Of a stretch of 64,000 nucleotides of DNA, positions 30,848-42,970 are shown piece after piece (the stretch's first letter is position 1; the number at the start of each line of letters is the position of its first letter). The notes under the pieces were generated by a model, which was not told the DNA's origin, ran no database searches, and was given only the letters and a program-made list of their open reading frames with translations. The DNA is from Mactromeris polynyma (taxonomy: Eukaryota > Mollusca > Bivalvia > Venerida > Mactridae), in NCBI GenBank assembly GCA_032209605.1, contig JASFXZ010000026.1:1736001-1800000 (forward strand), in the 5' to 3' direction. Position numbers and translations under genes: made by a program.

Positions 30848-31744
30848 TATATGAATATTAGGCCAATATAGTAAAAAATGAACAAACTACACCCAAAAAT
30901 TGCATTGTAAGTTGTAAATTATGCATAATCTCTGGTATATTGGGTCAATGTAATCAAAAGGTACACTCAGTTTTCCTCACTAATTGCATTCAAAGCAGTG
31001 ATTATAACACATTATATCTGAATATTAGTTAAATGTAGTCACTAAGGAACACAAATATACCCATAAATTGCATTGTAAGTTGTAAATTATGCATAATCTC
31101 TGGTATTATGGGTCAATGTAATCAAAAGGTACACTCAGTTTTCCTCACTAATTGCATTCAAAGCAGTGATTATAACACATTATATCTGAATATTAGGTTA
31201 ATATAGTCACTAATGAACACAAATATACCCACAAATTGCATTGCAAGTTGTAAATTATGCATTTCCTTTGGTATATTGGGTCAATGTAATCAAAAGGTGA
31301 ACTCTATTTTACTCGCTAATTGCATTCAAAATAGTAATATATAAAATTATATATGAATATTGGGTCAATATAGTCACAATTGCACTCAAATATACCCATA
31401 GATTGCATTCAAATTAGGAAATTGGGTATGTTCTATTGGTATAATAGGTCAATATAATTATCAGGTGAACTCTGTTTTCCTCACTAATTGCATTTAAAAC
31501 AGTGATTATAACACATTATATATGAATATTAGGTCAATATAGTCAAACATGAACACAAATATACCCATAAATTGCATTGTAAGTTGTAAATTATGCATAA
31601 TCTCTGGCATATTGGGTCAATGTAATCAAAAGGTACACTCAGTTTTCCTCACTAATTGCATTCAAAACAGTGATTTTAGCGCATTATATATAAATATTAG
31701 GTTAATATAGTGACTAATGAACACAAAAATACCCATAAATTGCA

Positions 31745-32325
31745 TTGTAAGTTGTAAATTGTGCATATTCTTTTGGTAAATTGCACTCAAATATACCCAT
31801 AGATTGCATTCAAATTAGGAAATTGGGCATATTCTATTGGTATAATGGGATATATACTAATTAGATGGACTCTGTTTTCCTCACTAATTGCATTCAAAAC
31901 AGTGATTATAACACATTATATATCATTATATGTCAATATAGTCACAAATGAACACAAATATACCCATAAATTGCATTGTTAGTTGTAAATTGTGCATAAT
32001 CCTTGGTATATTAGGTCAATGTAATCAAAAGGTGAACACTATTTTCCTCACTTATTGCATTCAAAACAGTGATTATAACACATTTTATCTGAATATTAGG
32101 TTAATATAGTCACTAAAGAACACAAATATACCCACAAATTGCATTGCAAGTTGTAAATTATGCATTTTCTTTGGTATATTGGGTCAATGTAATCAAAAGG
32201 TGAACTCTATTTTACTCACTAATTGCATTCAAAATAGTAATATATAAAATTATATATGAATATTGGGTCAATATAGTCACAATTGCACTCAAATATACCC
32301 ATAGATTGCATTTAAATTAGGAAAT
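31745..32325. repeat. Rearranged satellite block, copy 2 of a ~2.9 kb repeat
   Basis: Same junction monomer as at 28845-29420, with a few substitutions (for example CACTAAAGAAC for CACTAATGAAC). Confidence 0.7.
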
Positions 32326-35300
32326 TATTGGGCATATTCTATAGGTATAATAAGTCAATATAAAAATCAGGTGAACTCTGTTTTTCTCACTAATTGCATT
32401 CAAAACAGTGATTATAACACATTATATATGAATATTAGGTAAATAATGTCACTAATGAACACAAATATACCAACAAATTGCATTGTAAGTTGTAAATTGT
32501 GCATATTCTTTGGTATATTAGGTCAATTTAATCAAAAGATGAACTCTATTTTACTCACTAATTGCATTCAAAATAGTAAATATAAGAAAATATATATGAA
32601 TATTGGTTCAATATAGTCACAATTGCGCTCAAATATACCCATAGATTCCTTTTAAATTAGGAAATTGGGCATATTCTATAGTTATAATAGGTCAATATCA
32701 TCATCAGGTGAACTCTGTTTTCCTCACTAATTGCATTCAAAACAGTGAGTATAACAAAATATATATGAATATTAGGTTAATATAGTCACTAATGAACACA
32801 AATATACACACAAATTGCATTGTAAGTTGTAAATTGTGCATATTCTTTTGGTATATTGGGTCAATGTAATCAAAAGGTGAACTCTATTTTGCTCACTAAT
32901 TGCATTCAAAATAGTAAATATAACAAGTTATATATGGATTTTAGGTCAATAGATCCACAAATGAACTCAAATATACAATAAATTGCATAGAAAGTGGGAA
33001 ATTGTGAATGTTATTTTGGTATATTGGGTCAATGTAATCAAAAGGTGAACTCTGTTTTCCTCACTAATTGCATTCAAAACAGTGATTATAACACATTATA
33101 TCTGAATATTAGGTTAATATTGTCACTAATGAACACAAATATACCCACAAATTGCATTGCAAGTTGTAAATTATGCATTTTCTTTGGTATATTGGGTCAA
33201 TGTAATCAAAAGGTGAACTCTATTTTACTCACTAATTGCATTCAAAATAGTAATATATAAATTTATATATGAATATTGGGTCAATATTGTCACAATTGCA
33301 CTCAAATATACCCATAAATTGCATTTAAATTAGGAAATTTAGCATATTCTATAGGTATAATAAGTCAATATAAATATCAGGTGAACTCTGTTTTCCTCAC
33401 TATTTGCATTCAAAACAGTGATTATAACACATTATATCTGAATATTAGGTTAATATAGTCACTAATGAACACAAATATACCCACAAATTGCATTGATAGT
33501 TGTAAATTGTGCATATTCTTTGGTATATTGGGTCAATGTTATCAAAAGGTGAACTCTGTTTTCCTCACTAATTGCATTCAAAACAGTGATTATAACACAT
33601 TATATCTGAATATTAGGTTAATATTGTCACTAATGAACACAAATATACCCACAAATTGCATTGTAAGTTGTAAATTGAGCTTATTCTTTGGTATATTGGG
33701 TCAATGAAATCAAAAGATGAACTCTATTTTGCTCACTAATTGCATTCAAAATAGTAAATGTAACAAATTATATATGAATTTTAGGTCAATGGATCCACAA
33801 ATGAACTCAAATATACAATAAATTGCATAGAATGTGGGAAATTGTGAATATTCTTTTGGTATATTGGGTCAATGTAATCAAAAGGTGAACTCTGTTTTCC
33901 GCACTAATTGCATTCAAAACAGTGATTATAACACATTATATCTGAATATTAGGTTAAAATAGTCACTAATGAACACAAATATACCCTCAAATTGCATTGT
34001 AAGTTGTAAATTGTGCATATTCTTTTGGTATATTGGGTCAATGTAATCAAAAGGTGAACGCTATTTTCCACTCTTATTGCATTCAAAATAGTAAATATAA
34101 CAAAATATATATGAATGTGGGACAATATAGTCAGAATTGCATTCAAATATAACCATAGATTGCATTCAAATTAGGAACTTGGGTATATTCTATTGGTATA
34201 ATAGGTCAATATAATTATCAGGTGAACTCTGTTTTTCTCACTAATTGCATTCAAAACAGTGATTATAACACATTATATATGACTATATGTCAATATAGTC
34301 ACAAATGAACACAAATATACCCATAAATTGCAATGTAAGTTGTAAATTGTGCATATTCTTTTGGTATATTGGGTCAATGTAATCAAAAGGTGAACGCTAT
34401 TTTCCACTCTTATTGCATTCAAAATAGTAAATATAACACATTATATATGAATATTGGGTCAATATAGTCACAATTGCACTCAAATGTACCCATAGATTGC
34501 ATTCAAATTAGGAAATTGGGCATATTCTATAGGTATAATAGGTCAATATAATGATCAGTTGAACTCTGTTTTCCTCACTTATTGCAATCAAACAGTGATT
34601 ATAACACATTGCATATGAATATTAGGTTAATATAGTCACTAATGAACACAAACATACCCATAAATTGCATTGTAAGTTGTAAATTGTGCATATTCTTTGG
34701 TATATTGGGTCAATGTAATCAAAAGGTGAACTCTATTTTACTCACTAATTGCAGTGAAAACAGTAAATATAACAAATTTTATATGAATTGTAGGTCAATA
34801 GATCCACACATGCACTCAAATATACAATAAATTGCATTGAAAGTGGGAAATTGTGAATATTCTTTATGTATATTTGGTTAATATATAAAAAAGTGAACTC
34901 TATCTTCCCGACTTATTGCATTCAAGAGAGAAAATATAACACATAAAATATGACAATTGGGTCAATATAATCACAATTGCCCTCAAATATACCCACAGAT
35001 TGCATTCAAATTAGGAAATTGGGCATATTCAATAGGTACAATAGGTCAATAGTATCATCAGATGAACTCTGTTTTCCTCACTAATTGCATTCAAAACAGT
35101 GATTATAACACATTATGTATGAATATATGTCAATAAAGTCACAAATGAACACAATATACCAATAAATTGCATTGTAAGTTGTAAATTGTGCATATTTATT
35201 TGGTATATTGGGTCAATGTAATCAAAAGGTGAACGCTATTTTCCACTCTTATTGCATTCAAAATAGTAAATATAACAAAATATATATGAATTTGGGACAA

Positions 35301-37661
35301 TATAGTCAGAATTGCACTCAAATATACCCATAGATTGCATTCAAATTAGGAAATTGGGTATATTCTATTGGTATAATAGGTCAATATAATTATCAGGTGA
35401 ACTCCGTTTTCCTCACTAATTGCATTCAAAACAGTGATTATAACACATTATATATGACTATATATCAATATAGTCACATATGAACACAAATATACCCACA
35501 CATTGCATTGTAAGTTGTAAATTGTGCATATTTATTTGGTATATTGGGTCAATGTAATCAAAAGGTGAACTCTTTTTTCCACTCTTATTGCATTCAAAAT
35601 AGTAAATATAACAAAATATATATGAATTTGGGACAATATAGTCAGAATTGCACTCAAATATACCCATAGATTGCATTCAAATTAGGAAATTGGGTATATT
35701 CTATTGGTATAATAGGTCAATATAATTATCAGGTGAACTCCGTTTTCCTCACTAATTGCATTCAAAACAGTGATTATAACACATTATATATGACTATATA
35801 TCAATATAGTCACAAATGAACACAAATATACCAACAAATTGCATTGTAAGTTGTAAATTGTGCATATTCTTTTGGTATATTGGGTCAATGTAATCAAAAG
35901 GTGAACTCTATTTTCCCCACTTATTGCATTCAAAATAGTAAATATAACACCTTATATATGAATATTGGGTCAATATAGTCACAATTGCACTCAAATTTAC
36001 CCATAGATTGCATTCCAATTAGGAAATGTGGCATATTCTATAGGTATAATAGGTCCATATAATTATCATGTGAACTCTGTTTTTCTCACTAATTGCATTC
36101 AAAACAGTGATTGTAACACATTATATATGAATATTAGGTCAATATAGTCACAAATGAACACAAATATATCCATAAATTGCATTGTAAGTTGTAAATTGTG
36201 CATATTCTTTTGGTAAATTGGGTCAATGTAATCAAAATGTGAACTCTTATTTCCCCCACTTATTGCATTCAAAATAGTAAATATAAGAAAATATATATGA
36301 ATATTGGGTCTATATAGTCACAATTGCGCTCAAATATACCCATAGAATCCTTTCAAATTAGGAAATTGGGCATATTCTATAGGTATTATAGGTCAATATA
36401 ATCATCAGGTGAACTCTGTTTTCCCCACTTATTGCATTCAAAACAGTGATTATAACATATTATATATGAATATATGTCAATATAGTCACAAATGAACACA
36501 AATATACCCATAAATTGCATTGTAAGTTGAAAATTGTGCATATTCTTTGGTATATTGTGTCAATGTAATCATTAGGTGAACTCTATTTTACTCACTAATT
36601 GCATTGAAAATAGTAAATATAACAAATTATATATGACTTTCAGGTCAATAGATCCACAATGGAACTCAAATATACAATAAATTGCATTGAATTACAAGCG
36701 TATTTTGTAGAATAATCATGATTGGGCGACAATTTCTGACGGATATTTGTCAATCTGGCGCCAGCGAGACAACCGATAGCTCAGATAGTCTTCAATCAAT
36801 TGTGTATTTTTATTGATGTTTGATAAGCTTTCTATCATTATGGTACTGAAGGTCAACGGATTTATTACAAGATTAATATCCATAAGGTGGGGGACTTATT
36901 TATTTCCAGAAATTGATAATTGCTAGTTATAACCTAAGAATGTCAGTGTGGCATAAAGCAGCGGGATGGTGACTGGTAACCAAGTAGATAATTAACTGTG
37001 GCTGAATCATTCGAAAAATGGTTACTGCAAATGCTCGTTTTAAAGCAATGTTACAGTCATCATGAAAATATTACACCCGACCATTGGCACACACTCTTAT
37101 ATACTGGTTAAAAGAACTAACCTACCTTTTTGCTTTTTTACTTCATTATGACAAAGCAAAACGTGATTTTGACAAGTTTAAGTCGACTTCTTTCGATTGT
37201 TAAGTTCGTTTGAATCATAAATATGGCTTTCTGCAATCAAAGTCAGCAGATAATGTATCCAGTGTCTTCTTTAAAACTGTGTGAAATAGTACCAGCAGGT
37301 TAACACTTGACCAGTATATGAAGTTTCAATTGAACATCTAACGCTTCAATTTTAAGTCAGTACAATTTTGGAATATTTTGTTGAGGAAAGATTTTGAAAT
37401 TAGAATTAACTGTGTCCAGTTTTAGCAGTTCAATTATGTAGTGTGGGTGGCATTGCTTGAACATCGTGTCGTGACAAATATAGTACTTCGGGTGACTATT
37501 AAATTTATGATTTCTTATATTGTGTAAATATTATATTCATGCATGTTCAAGCAATTTTGTTCCGTATTCATACAAATAAATATGAAGCTTTTATACCGAG
37601 TCTGTGTTTATGAACCATTCTTAAAATGTTATGTATTGGCACTACGATCGTTGTTCAAAAC

Positions 37662-37857
37662 CAGGGGGCGTAGCTGAGCTAGATAGTAGCTAGTTCGCCA
37701 GAGATGCACTTTGGTGTATATTTCGTTCCAGTAAATATGCTTATGATAACATAAAAAACATACATATCTCAATGCAGTTTTGGCCATTTTATTTTTCGAT
37801 TTTTCGAAAAAATTGCAATCCGCTGCCTAAGACGGCCTATACGAATCTACGCTCCTG
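37662..37857. mobile_element. Small inverted-repeat element, CAGGGGCGTAG family
   Basis: Left end CAGGGGGCGTAG and right end CTACGCTCCTG are imperfect inverted repeats around ~196 bp with a TTTTTCGA-rich centre. Present at the same place in all three duplication units. Confidence 0.65.
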
Positions 37858-39126
37858 CAAACATCAACAAGCATTAGCTGTAATGAATGACTGAAAATAC
37901 CACAATGTCGATAGACATGCACAACATTATAATACCTCTACATAAGATCATACAGTATATCATTCTACAATAAAACAGACATGTAGCTAAATTTTGTAAT
38001 AAATATGACTCTTAACAAATACAAAGTATGAGCTTCAAATTTTATTGGAAAAAATCAACAAACATAAATGTAAATTTAAAACATACATTTTACATTTTAA
38101 TTTTACAACAGTTTTCATTCATATTTGTTAAGCGTCAACCTAAGTTCGCGAAACCTAGCTACCTATTCAAACAAAATCTCATAACGAAAAAACAAATATC
38201 CGCAGATAATAAGCGATGCATAATTTTAGATATTTTAATGAAAGAAACATGATAAAAACAAAACAAAATGGTTTGTTTCAAAACTAGATCTATACATGAT
38301 TCGGTTTGATTGCGGTACTGATAAAATGTTAAAAAATAATCTCATCGTTGTCGGATCTCAACTAAAATTGCCGTTGTCGAATCATGAGCATCGAATAGAA
38401 TTTTTAGCTTAGAAAAAATGTTGTTGTTTTTTGGCACGAAGAGCGCAAAACACAGGCGCACGCGGACGCTTAACAAAATTCCAATTTGGCATGGCCTTAG
38501 ATCTACTTAACATGCGCATTTTCTGAAAATACAACGCTTGAGAAATGGGTCATTTGCTCTGATTTTCTGTTTTCTGGGAAAAAACAGATTTTAGACTTGC
38601 TTAGAATTTTACGGGAAAATGGCTTATTTTGCGAAACTACTATTAACGATATGCAGTCATTAAATGACAATTATTATAGAACATTCAAGGTTAAGAATTA
38701 AAAACAATACTGTTTGTTTGCCAATCGACATAAATCTACATCAATGACAAGATAAAAACATGTATTTTTAAGCGAAAACGATTTTTGCACATCAAATAAA
38801 AGAACTTCAGCGGGACTAGTCAGGTATTTTAAAAAGAAAGATGAATAATTAAATTGTCAACATGTTTGAACATTCATCTCGCCGATGGTTCAATTTGTTT
38901 CTTGACATAGCTCGATTATAATACCTTTGTTATCTATTTAATGCAAAGCTTGGATCAGGATTTCAGCGACGTTCTTCCGACATGTTAAAACTCACCATAG
39001 CCTTCGGTTTGATGAGCTTATTGTGCTTTAATATACAATTTTCGCATTTTGTTTTAAAAGTTTAAATAGACGAACTTTAGCCAGTCTTACGTACGGTGAC
39101 AAAATGAGTAACCCAGCAATTATATA

Positions 39127-39422
39127 CACTAATACCCCAATAATACGACCACCCTTGGGACCCTTGAAGAATGGTATTATTATTGAGCTTGAATAAAGAG
39201 CAAAATAGGGGAAATGAACTTGAAATTTTGTTCTTAATATTGATATGGTCTTATTATAGAGATGGTCTTATTATTGAGGTGGTCTTATTATTGAGGTGGT
39301 ATTATTATTGATGTGGTCTTATTATTTAGGTGGTCTTATTATTGATGTGGTCTTATTATTGATTTGGTCTTATTATTGAGGTGGTCTTATTATTGAGGTG
39401 GTCATTAAGTAAGGTTTAACTG
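39127..39422. mobile_element. TA-flanked inverted-repeat element expanded by a minisatellite
   Basis: Belongs to the family with termini like CAGTAAAACCTCAC and GTGAGGTTTTACTG found in the GMPS introns. The left end here is decayed (CACTAATACCCCAAT) and the right end reads AAGGTTTAACTG followed by TA. Length is inflated to 296 bp by a 17 bp tandem repeat; the unit B copy is 160 bp. Confidence 0.75.
39244..39412. repeat. 17 bp minisatellite GGTCTTATTATTGAGGT
   Basis: About ten copies with single-base variants (GAGGT, GATGT, GATTT, TAGGT), starting at 39247, 39264, 39281 and so on. The repeat comes from the terminal region of the surrounding element and is essentially single-copy in the paralogous element at 44558. 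Confidence 0.85.
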
Positions 39423-39978
39423 TATGTTTATTCTAATATGAAAATCACGGAAATTAAGCGTAGTTTCAAAAAGATTTGAAACAAAGACGACCTCATATCT
39501 TGTTTCAGAAAATGAAGTACACTGTGTATACTTAGCAGCTGTTGTATTTCCCGAAAACCCTCACCAGACTCCTTCCAGCATCTGAGGGTCGGTCAAAATC
39601 TTGTGAAATAATTTACCTATACACATATGCTTTAATTTCTTACTAACAGGTTTTAACAGTAAATCAAAGATGAGACTATACTTTATAATGAATACCTGAC
39701 CAACACTCGTGCATCGGTTTGATCGCTGACAGAACATATTTTGCAATTGATTCGTTTCATAATCATTTGGATAATTAAGTATGTACAAGTATCACAAAAT
39801 GTACTGACTTCAGATGTCCGAATGATGGTCAGTGTTTAATTTCTTTTGAAAGTAGCAATACCGAGACACGATAGATACTCTGTCGACTATTGTCGCAGAG
39901 ATCACTTACTAGTTACTTGATCTAGCGATCACCAATACATGTCTCACGTAGCCAATACTTACAATATCGCCGGGGCTT

Positions 39979-39986
39979 TATATAAA
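39979..39986 (+). promoter_or_regulatory. TATA-like box upstream of lectin copy A
   Basis: TATATAAA in a block (GCCGGGGCTTTATATAAATA) conserved with unit B and just upstream of the point where A and B diverge. A core promoter is plausible from conservation and position; the transcription start is not shown. Confidence 0.35.
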
Positions 39987-40090
39987 TATTATCAATCAAG
40001 TCATTTTTTACTGAATATTTCTGCTAACCAGTTTTCCTTGCCAATCCACAATCAGCTGACCGTGGCCAAATGTCACGGAAATATATAACC

Positions 40091-40155
40091 TGACCAGCCT
40101 GGGAAGCGACCCCGGACATGCCTAGTGTTCTAACTACTGAGATAACCGGGAGGGC
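40091..40155 (-). repeat. tRNA-derived SINE-like fragment
   Basis: On the minus strand, TATCTCAGTAGTTAGAACAC resembles a tRNA D-arm/A box, and GGGGTCGCTTCCC is a degenerate B box. It occurs only in unit A, in the segment replacing the 5' part of the lectin gene, just before the ORF start. Confidence 0.55.
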
Positions 40156-40167
40156 CGCGATAAATAA

Positions 40168-41322
40168 ATGTACGAACATATGTGTCGTTTATATGTATAC
40201 ACTTTCTACAATTTGTTCTTTTATTATTTCGATATTTTCCTATTTTGGGAAAATGAAATAATACATATTTGTTCACGCATTGATGACGTTGATAAAATGC
40301 TTCGAAAAGTGGAAGAAAGAAGCAAGCTTATGCTAAAGAGTTTCACAGAAGAAAAAGCAACGCTAAGAGACACTATGGAGAAGTTTGAAAACGAGATGCT
40401 GATTATGAGAAATCAACAAGAAAATGCATTATCCGACTTGAGAAACGCCTCTTTCGAACTGTCCTTTGAAATGAACGATACTCTAGATGACAGACTGAAC
40501 AAAGCGGATAGTGTGTTAGAACAGCAAGCAGCTAACGTCAAACAGAAACAGAACGACACTTTCGTTGCACTGAATATCAGTATTCATGAACACTTTGATG
40601 ACCTTAAGGAATTTATCATTAAATGGAATAACTTCTCCATGACATCGCTGGAAACAAATATTGATGCTATGGAAGTTAATCAAGACGATGCTTTGGAGTC
40701 ATTTATGACCAAAGCCAACCAAATGCTCGCAAGTTTCAAAGACACTATTGATGATGGACAGAAAAAGGCCAGTACTGCTCAAGAATTTGCAGCTCAAAAG
40801 GCTGTGGAGTTCGAAGCAATGATTCAGACAGTTAAAGATGCTTATGAAGAATGTACACACAGAAATGACAACAATCTGAAAACTCTGCAATATTTGGTTT
40901 CTTCAATGACAGACTGGGACGTGTTTGGAAATTCCTGTTATAAAATATCCAAAACGAAAACCACTTGGACAAAGGCAGTTGAGGAATGCTCAAAACTGGG
41001 CGCTTACCTAGCTGAAGTCGACAGTGCAGAAGAAAATAACTTTTTAGCCAAAATGACCACTGAAAGCGGTGAATTTATAGGTGTTTGGATTGGAGGATCT
41101 GATTTGGATATTGAAAATCAATGGGTTTGGCAAAAGAGCAAGAAACTATTAAGTTATCAATCATGGAACAAAGTTGAACCAAATGGTAGACGAAATGAAA
41201 ATTGTATGGAACTTTTGATCGAAGGAGAATTAAACGGGTACATGCATTTGGAAATGCGATGCAGGGGGGTGTTTGGAATGATGGCAATTGTGAACACGCA
41301 CTGTACTATGTGTGTGAAATGA
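40168..41322 (+). pseudogene. Coiled-coil C-type lectin-like gene, copy A (5'-replaced, 3'-frameshifted)
   Basis: 384-codon ORF. Codons about 35-245 form a long charged heptad-rich coiled coil closely matching copy B. Codons about 248 onward are a C-type lectin domain with WDVFGNSCYK, WIGGSDLDIENQWVWQ and the carbohydrate-site motif EPN (337-339, typical of mannose-type specificity). The usual C-terminal strand, WND plus the last cysteines, is absent from this frame. It is present in another frame just after a G6 run (41264-41269), reading GVWNDGNCEH and later YYVCEM to a TAG at 41334-41336. That is a one-base-class frameshift or a sequencing error. The first CTLD cysteine of copy B is also missing. 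The 5' end differs from B: no signal peptide, instead an unrelated hydrophobic stretch (about residues 9-27) that could act as a membrane anchor. Homology to B starts at TTCACGC (~40269). Probably a decaying paralogue; a type II membrane lectin is possible if the frameshift is an error. Confidence 0.75.
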
Positions 41323-41710
41323 CATTGGTGGTGTAGTGCGTCTTAGCAAACAATGTACTCCTGGTTAAGTTGAACGATAGCCCAATATGGAGCTTCAAAT
41401 ATACGATAGTTTTATTTGAACAAAACGTGATTTAGAAAATATTAAAGATTCTTGCAATATTGAATTTGGTACTTTGTTGTAGATTATTGTTAGAATTTAA
41501 TAATTAGGAGGCTGTTTCTTTCTTTGCATCTTTTCTTAATACAATTATTACTTCCAACAATCATGCACCGCTAGGGGCACAATTATATCATGAAAGAGCA
41601 ATTTTTGTGTTGAAGATTTAGACCAATTTTTTTAAAAGAGTATTTCAGTTATAAATATATGGTCATCAGTTGACCAAACCAGTATTTTATGAGTAACAAG
41701 TATGTACTCA

Positions 41711-41863
41711 CAGGGGCGTAGCTTAGCTGAAATTGATGTGCTGACAATGACATCAAAATCATACATATATACAGGTTTATATATATAGTTTTTGGCAATT
41801 TATTTTTTTCGAAAAAAATGTGTTGTCCGTGGCCTACACGGCCTATAGGAATCTACACCCCTG
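41711..41863. mobile_element. Small inverted-repeat element with 5 bp target duplication
   Basis: Termini CAGGGGCGTAG and CTACACCCCTG are inverted repeats. ACTCA lies directly on both sides (41706-41710 and 41864-41868). Same family as 37662, 42971 and 48171. About 153 bp, no coding capacity. Confidence 0.75.
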
Positions 41864-41952
41864 ACTCACTTGGTCTTTCCCAAACAACTTCCAAACATGA
41901 ATCCGACGTGTAATACGAATGTCAGTCGATATATTCAAAATATCAGAGAGTA

Positions 41953-42186
41953 CCTGGTCCCGATCTCCTGAAATTGTTTCAGCTCAAATATTGTCTCACA
42001 TCGTTGCGATTATTCTCATCTGAGACTGGACACAAAATCGGTCTTAAAACACGAAAAAAAAACTTTCTCAGAAAATTTTAAAGAGAACCAAAATGAGATT
42101 TGTCTCCAAATCAGACACTGATTTTATCAAAATCTCAATATTGAACTGAGATTTCTATATGAGAAGCTTTAGGAGATCGGGACCTG
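41953..42186. mobile_element. MITE with AGGAGATCGGGACC ends
   Basis: 234 bp. Left CCTGGTCCCGATCTCCT and right AGGAGATCGGGACCTG are inverted repeats flanked by TA on each side. Internal GAGATTT/AAATCTC motifs extend the foldback. Non-autonomous DNA element. Confidence 0.75.
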
Positions 42187-42191
42187 TATTA

Positions 42192-42275
42192 ATCCCATCT
42201 AGGGTTTGAACTAATAACCTCCAGCTTGGCAGGCTAGTGCTTCACCGACTCGACTTACCTGGGCTTGCATCGAAG
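42192..42275 (-). repeat. tRNA-derived SINE-like head
   Basis: Minus strand: GAGTCGGTGAAGCACTAGCC resembles an A-box region, and GTTCAAACCCT matches the B-box core. It directly abuts the MITE ending at 42186. No body or tail can be delimited. Confidence 0.5.
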
Positions 42276-42970
42276 AAAATCGTAATAGTACTGGTAAAGA
42301 ATCCAGAAAACTGATTAGGTCAGTGAGCACCCCAGTATATATAACTGATATACATAAAAAACGGAGTTAACCACTTCATTCACGTGTGTATATTTTTAAC
42401 AAGACCCACTGTTGACCCACTGGCAACAGAGTGGCAAATTTAACTTTAACCGAATTGTCTTCACCTACCTTTTTGCTTTTTTACTTCATTATGACAAAGC
42501 AAAACGTGATTTTGACAAGTTTAAGTCGACAGCTTTCTGCAATCAAAATCAGCAGATAATGTATCCAGTGGCTTCTTTAAAACTGTGTGAAATAGTACCA
42601 GCAGGTTAACACTTGACCAGTATATGAAGTTTCAATTGAACATCTAACGCTTCAATTTTAAGTCAGTACAATTTTGGAATATTTTGTTGAGGAATAGATT
42701 TTGAAATTAGAATTAACTGTGTCCAGTATTAGCAGTTCAATTATGTAGTGTGGGTGGCATTGCTTGAACATCGTGTCGTGACAAATAACAGTTACTTCTG
42801 GTGACTATTAAATTGATGATTTCTTATATTGTGTAAATATTATATTCATGCATGTTCAAGTAATTTTGTTCCGTATTCATACAAATAAATATGAAGCTTT
42901 TATACCGAGTCTGTGTTTATGAACCATTCTTAAAATGTTATGTATTGGCACTACGATCGTTGTTCAAAAC

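Larger units (their letters stand above)
1..36690. repeat. Large AT-rich satellite array, ~169 bp monomer
   Basis: Head-to-tail array of roughly 190 monomers, all in one orientation. Successive GGTGAACTCT motifs start at 51, 220, 389, 558 and 726, a spacing of 168-169. Two monomer types alternate. One carries TAGGTATAATAGGTCAATAT before GGTGAACTCTG. The other carries GGTATATTGGGTCAATGTAA before GGTGAACTCTA. This makes a ~338 bp dimer. Within a monomer ATTGCATT recurs at 412, 496 and 581, so the monomer is itself a diverged ~84-85 bp duplication. A recurrent variant lacks GCATT before TAAGTTG, shortening the spacing to 163 (e.g. near 833, 2997, 7330 and 8166). The array starts before the window, ends at about 36690, and is interrupted by five core inserts, one DNA element and an N gap. 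Short ORFs of 60-88 codons on both strands recur with the repeat and are not genes. I cannot name the family. Confidence 0.97.
36691..41470 (+). repeat. Segmental duplication unit A with lectin gene copy A
   Basis: Begins exactly at the satellite edge (CAAGCGTATTTTGTAG at 36695) and runs through lectin copy A and its 3' flank. It is colinear with unit B at an offset of about 5.3 kb (e.g. 37120 to 42462, 38030 to 43337) and about 6.0 kb after 5' gene-region differences. Its left end matches the start of unit C (47543), i.e. the sequence just 3' of lectin copy B. Apart from the lectin ORF and the elements listed separately, 36691-40090 shows no supportable gene. Confidence 0.85.
41471..42454. 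other. Spacer between duplication units A and B
   Basis: No gene seen. It holds two small inverted-repeat elements and one SINE-like head (listed separately); the rest is unassigned AT-rich sequence. Confidence 0.6.

Noticed and set aside
454..35676. Dozens of 60-88-codon ORFs in both orientations within the satellite
   Set aside because: They recur in step with the repeat, overlap on opposite strands, have no family similarity I recognise, and are conserved only because the repeats are nearly identical.
1..36690. CRISPR array
   Set aside because: The repeats are contiguous with no unique spacers, the monomer is 169 bp, and the context is eukaryotic.
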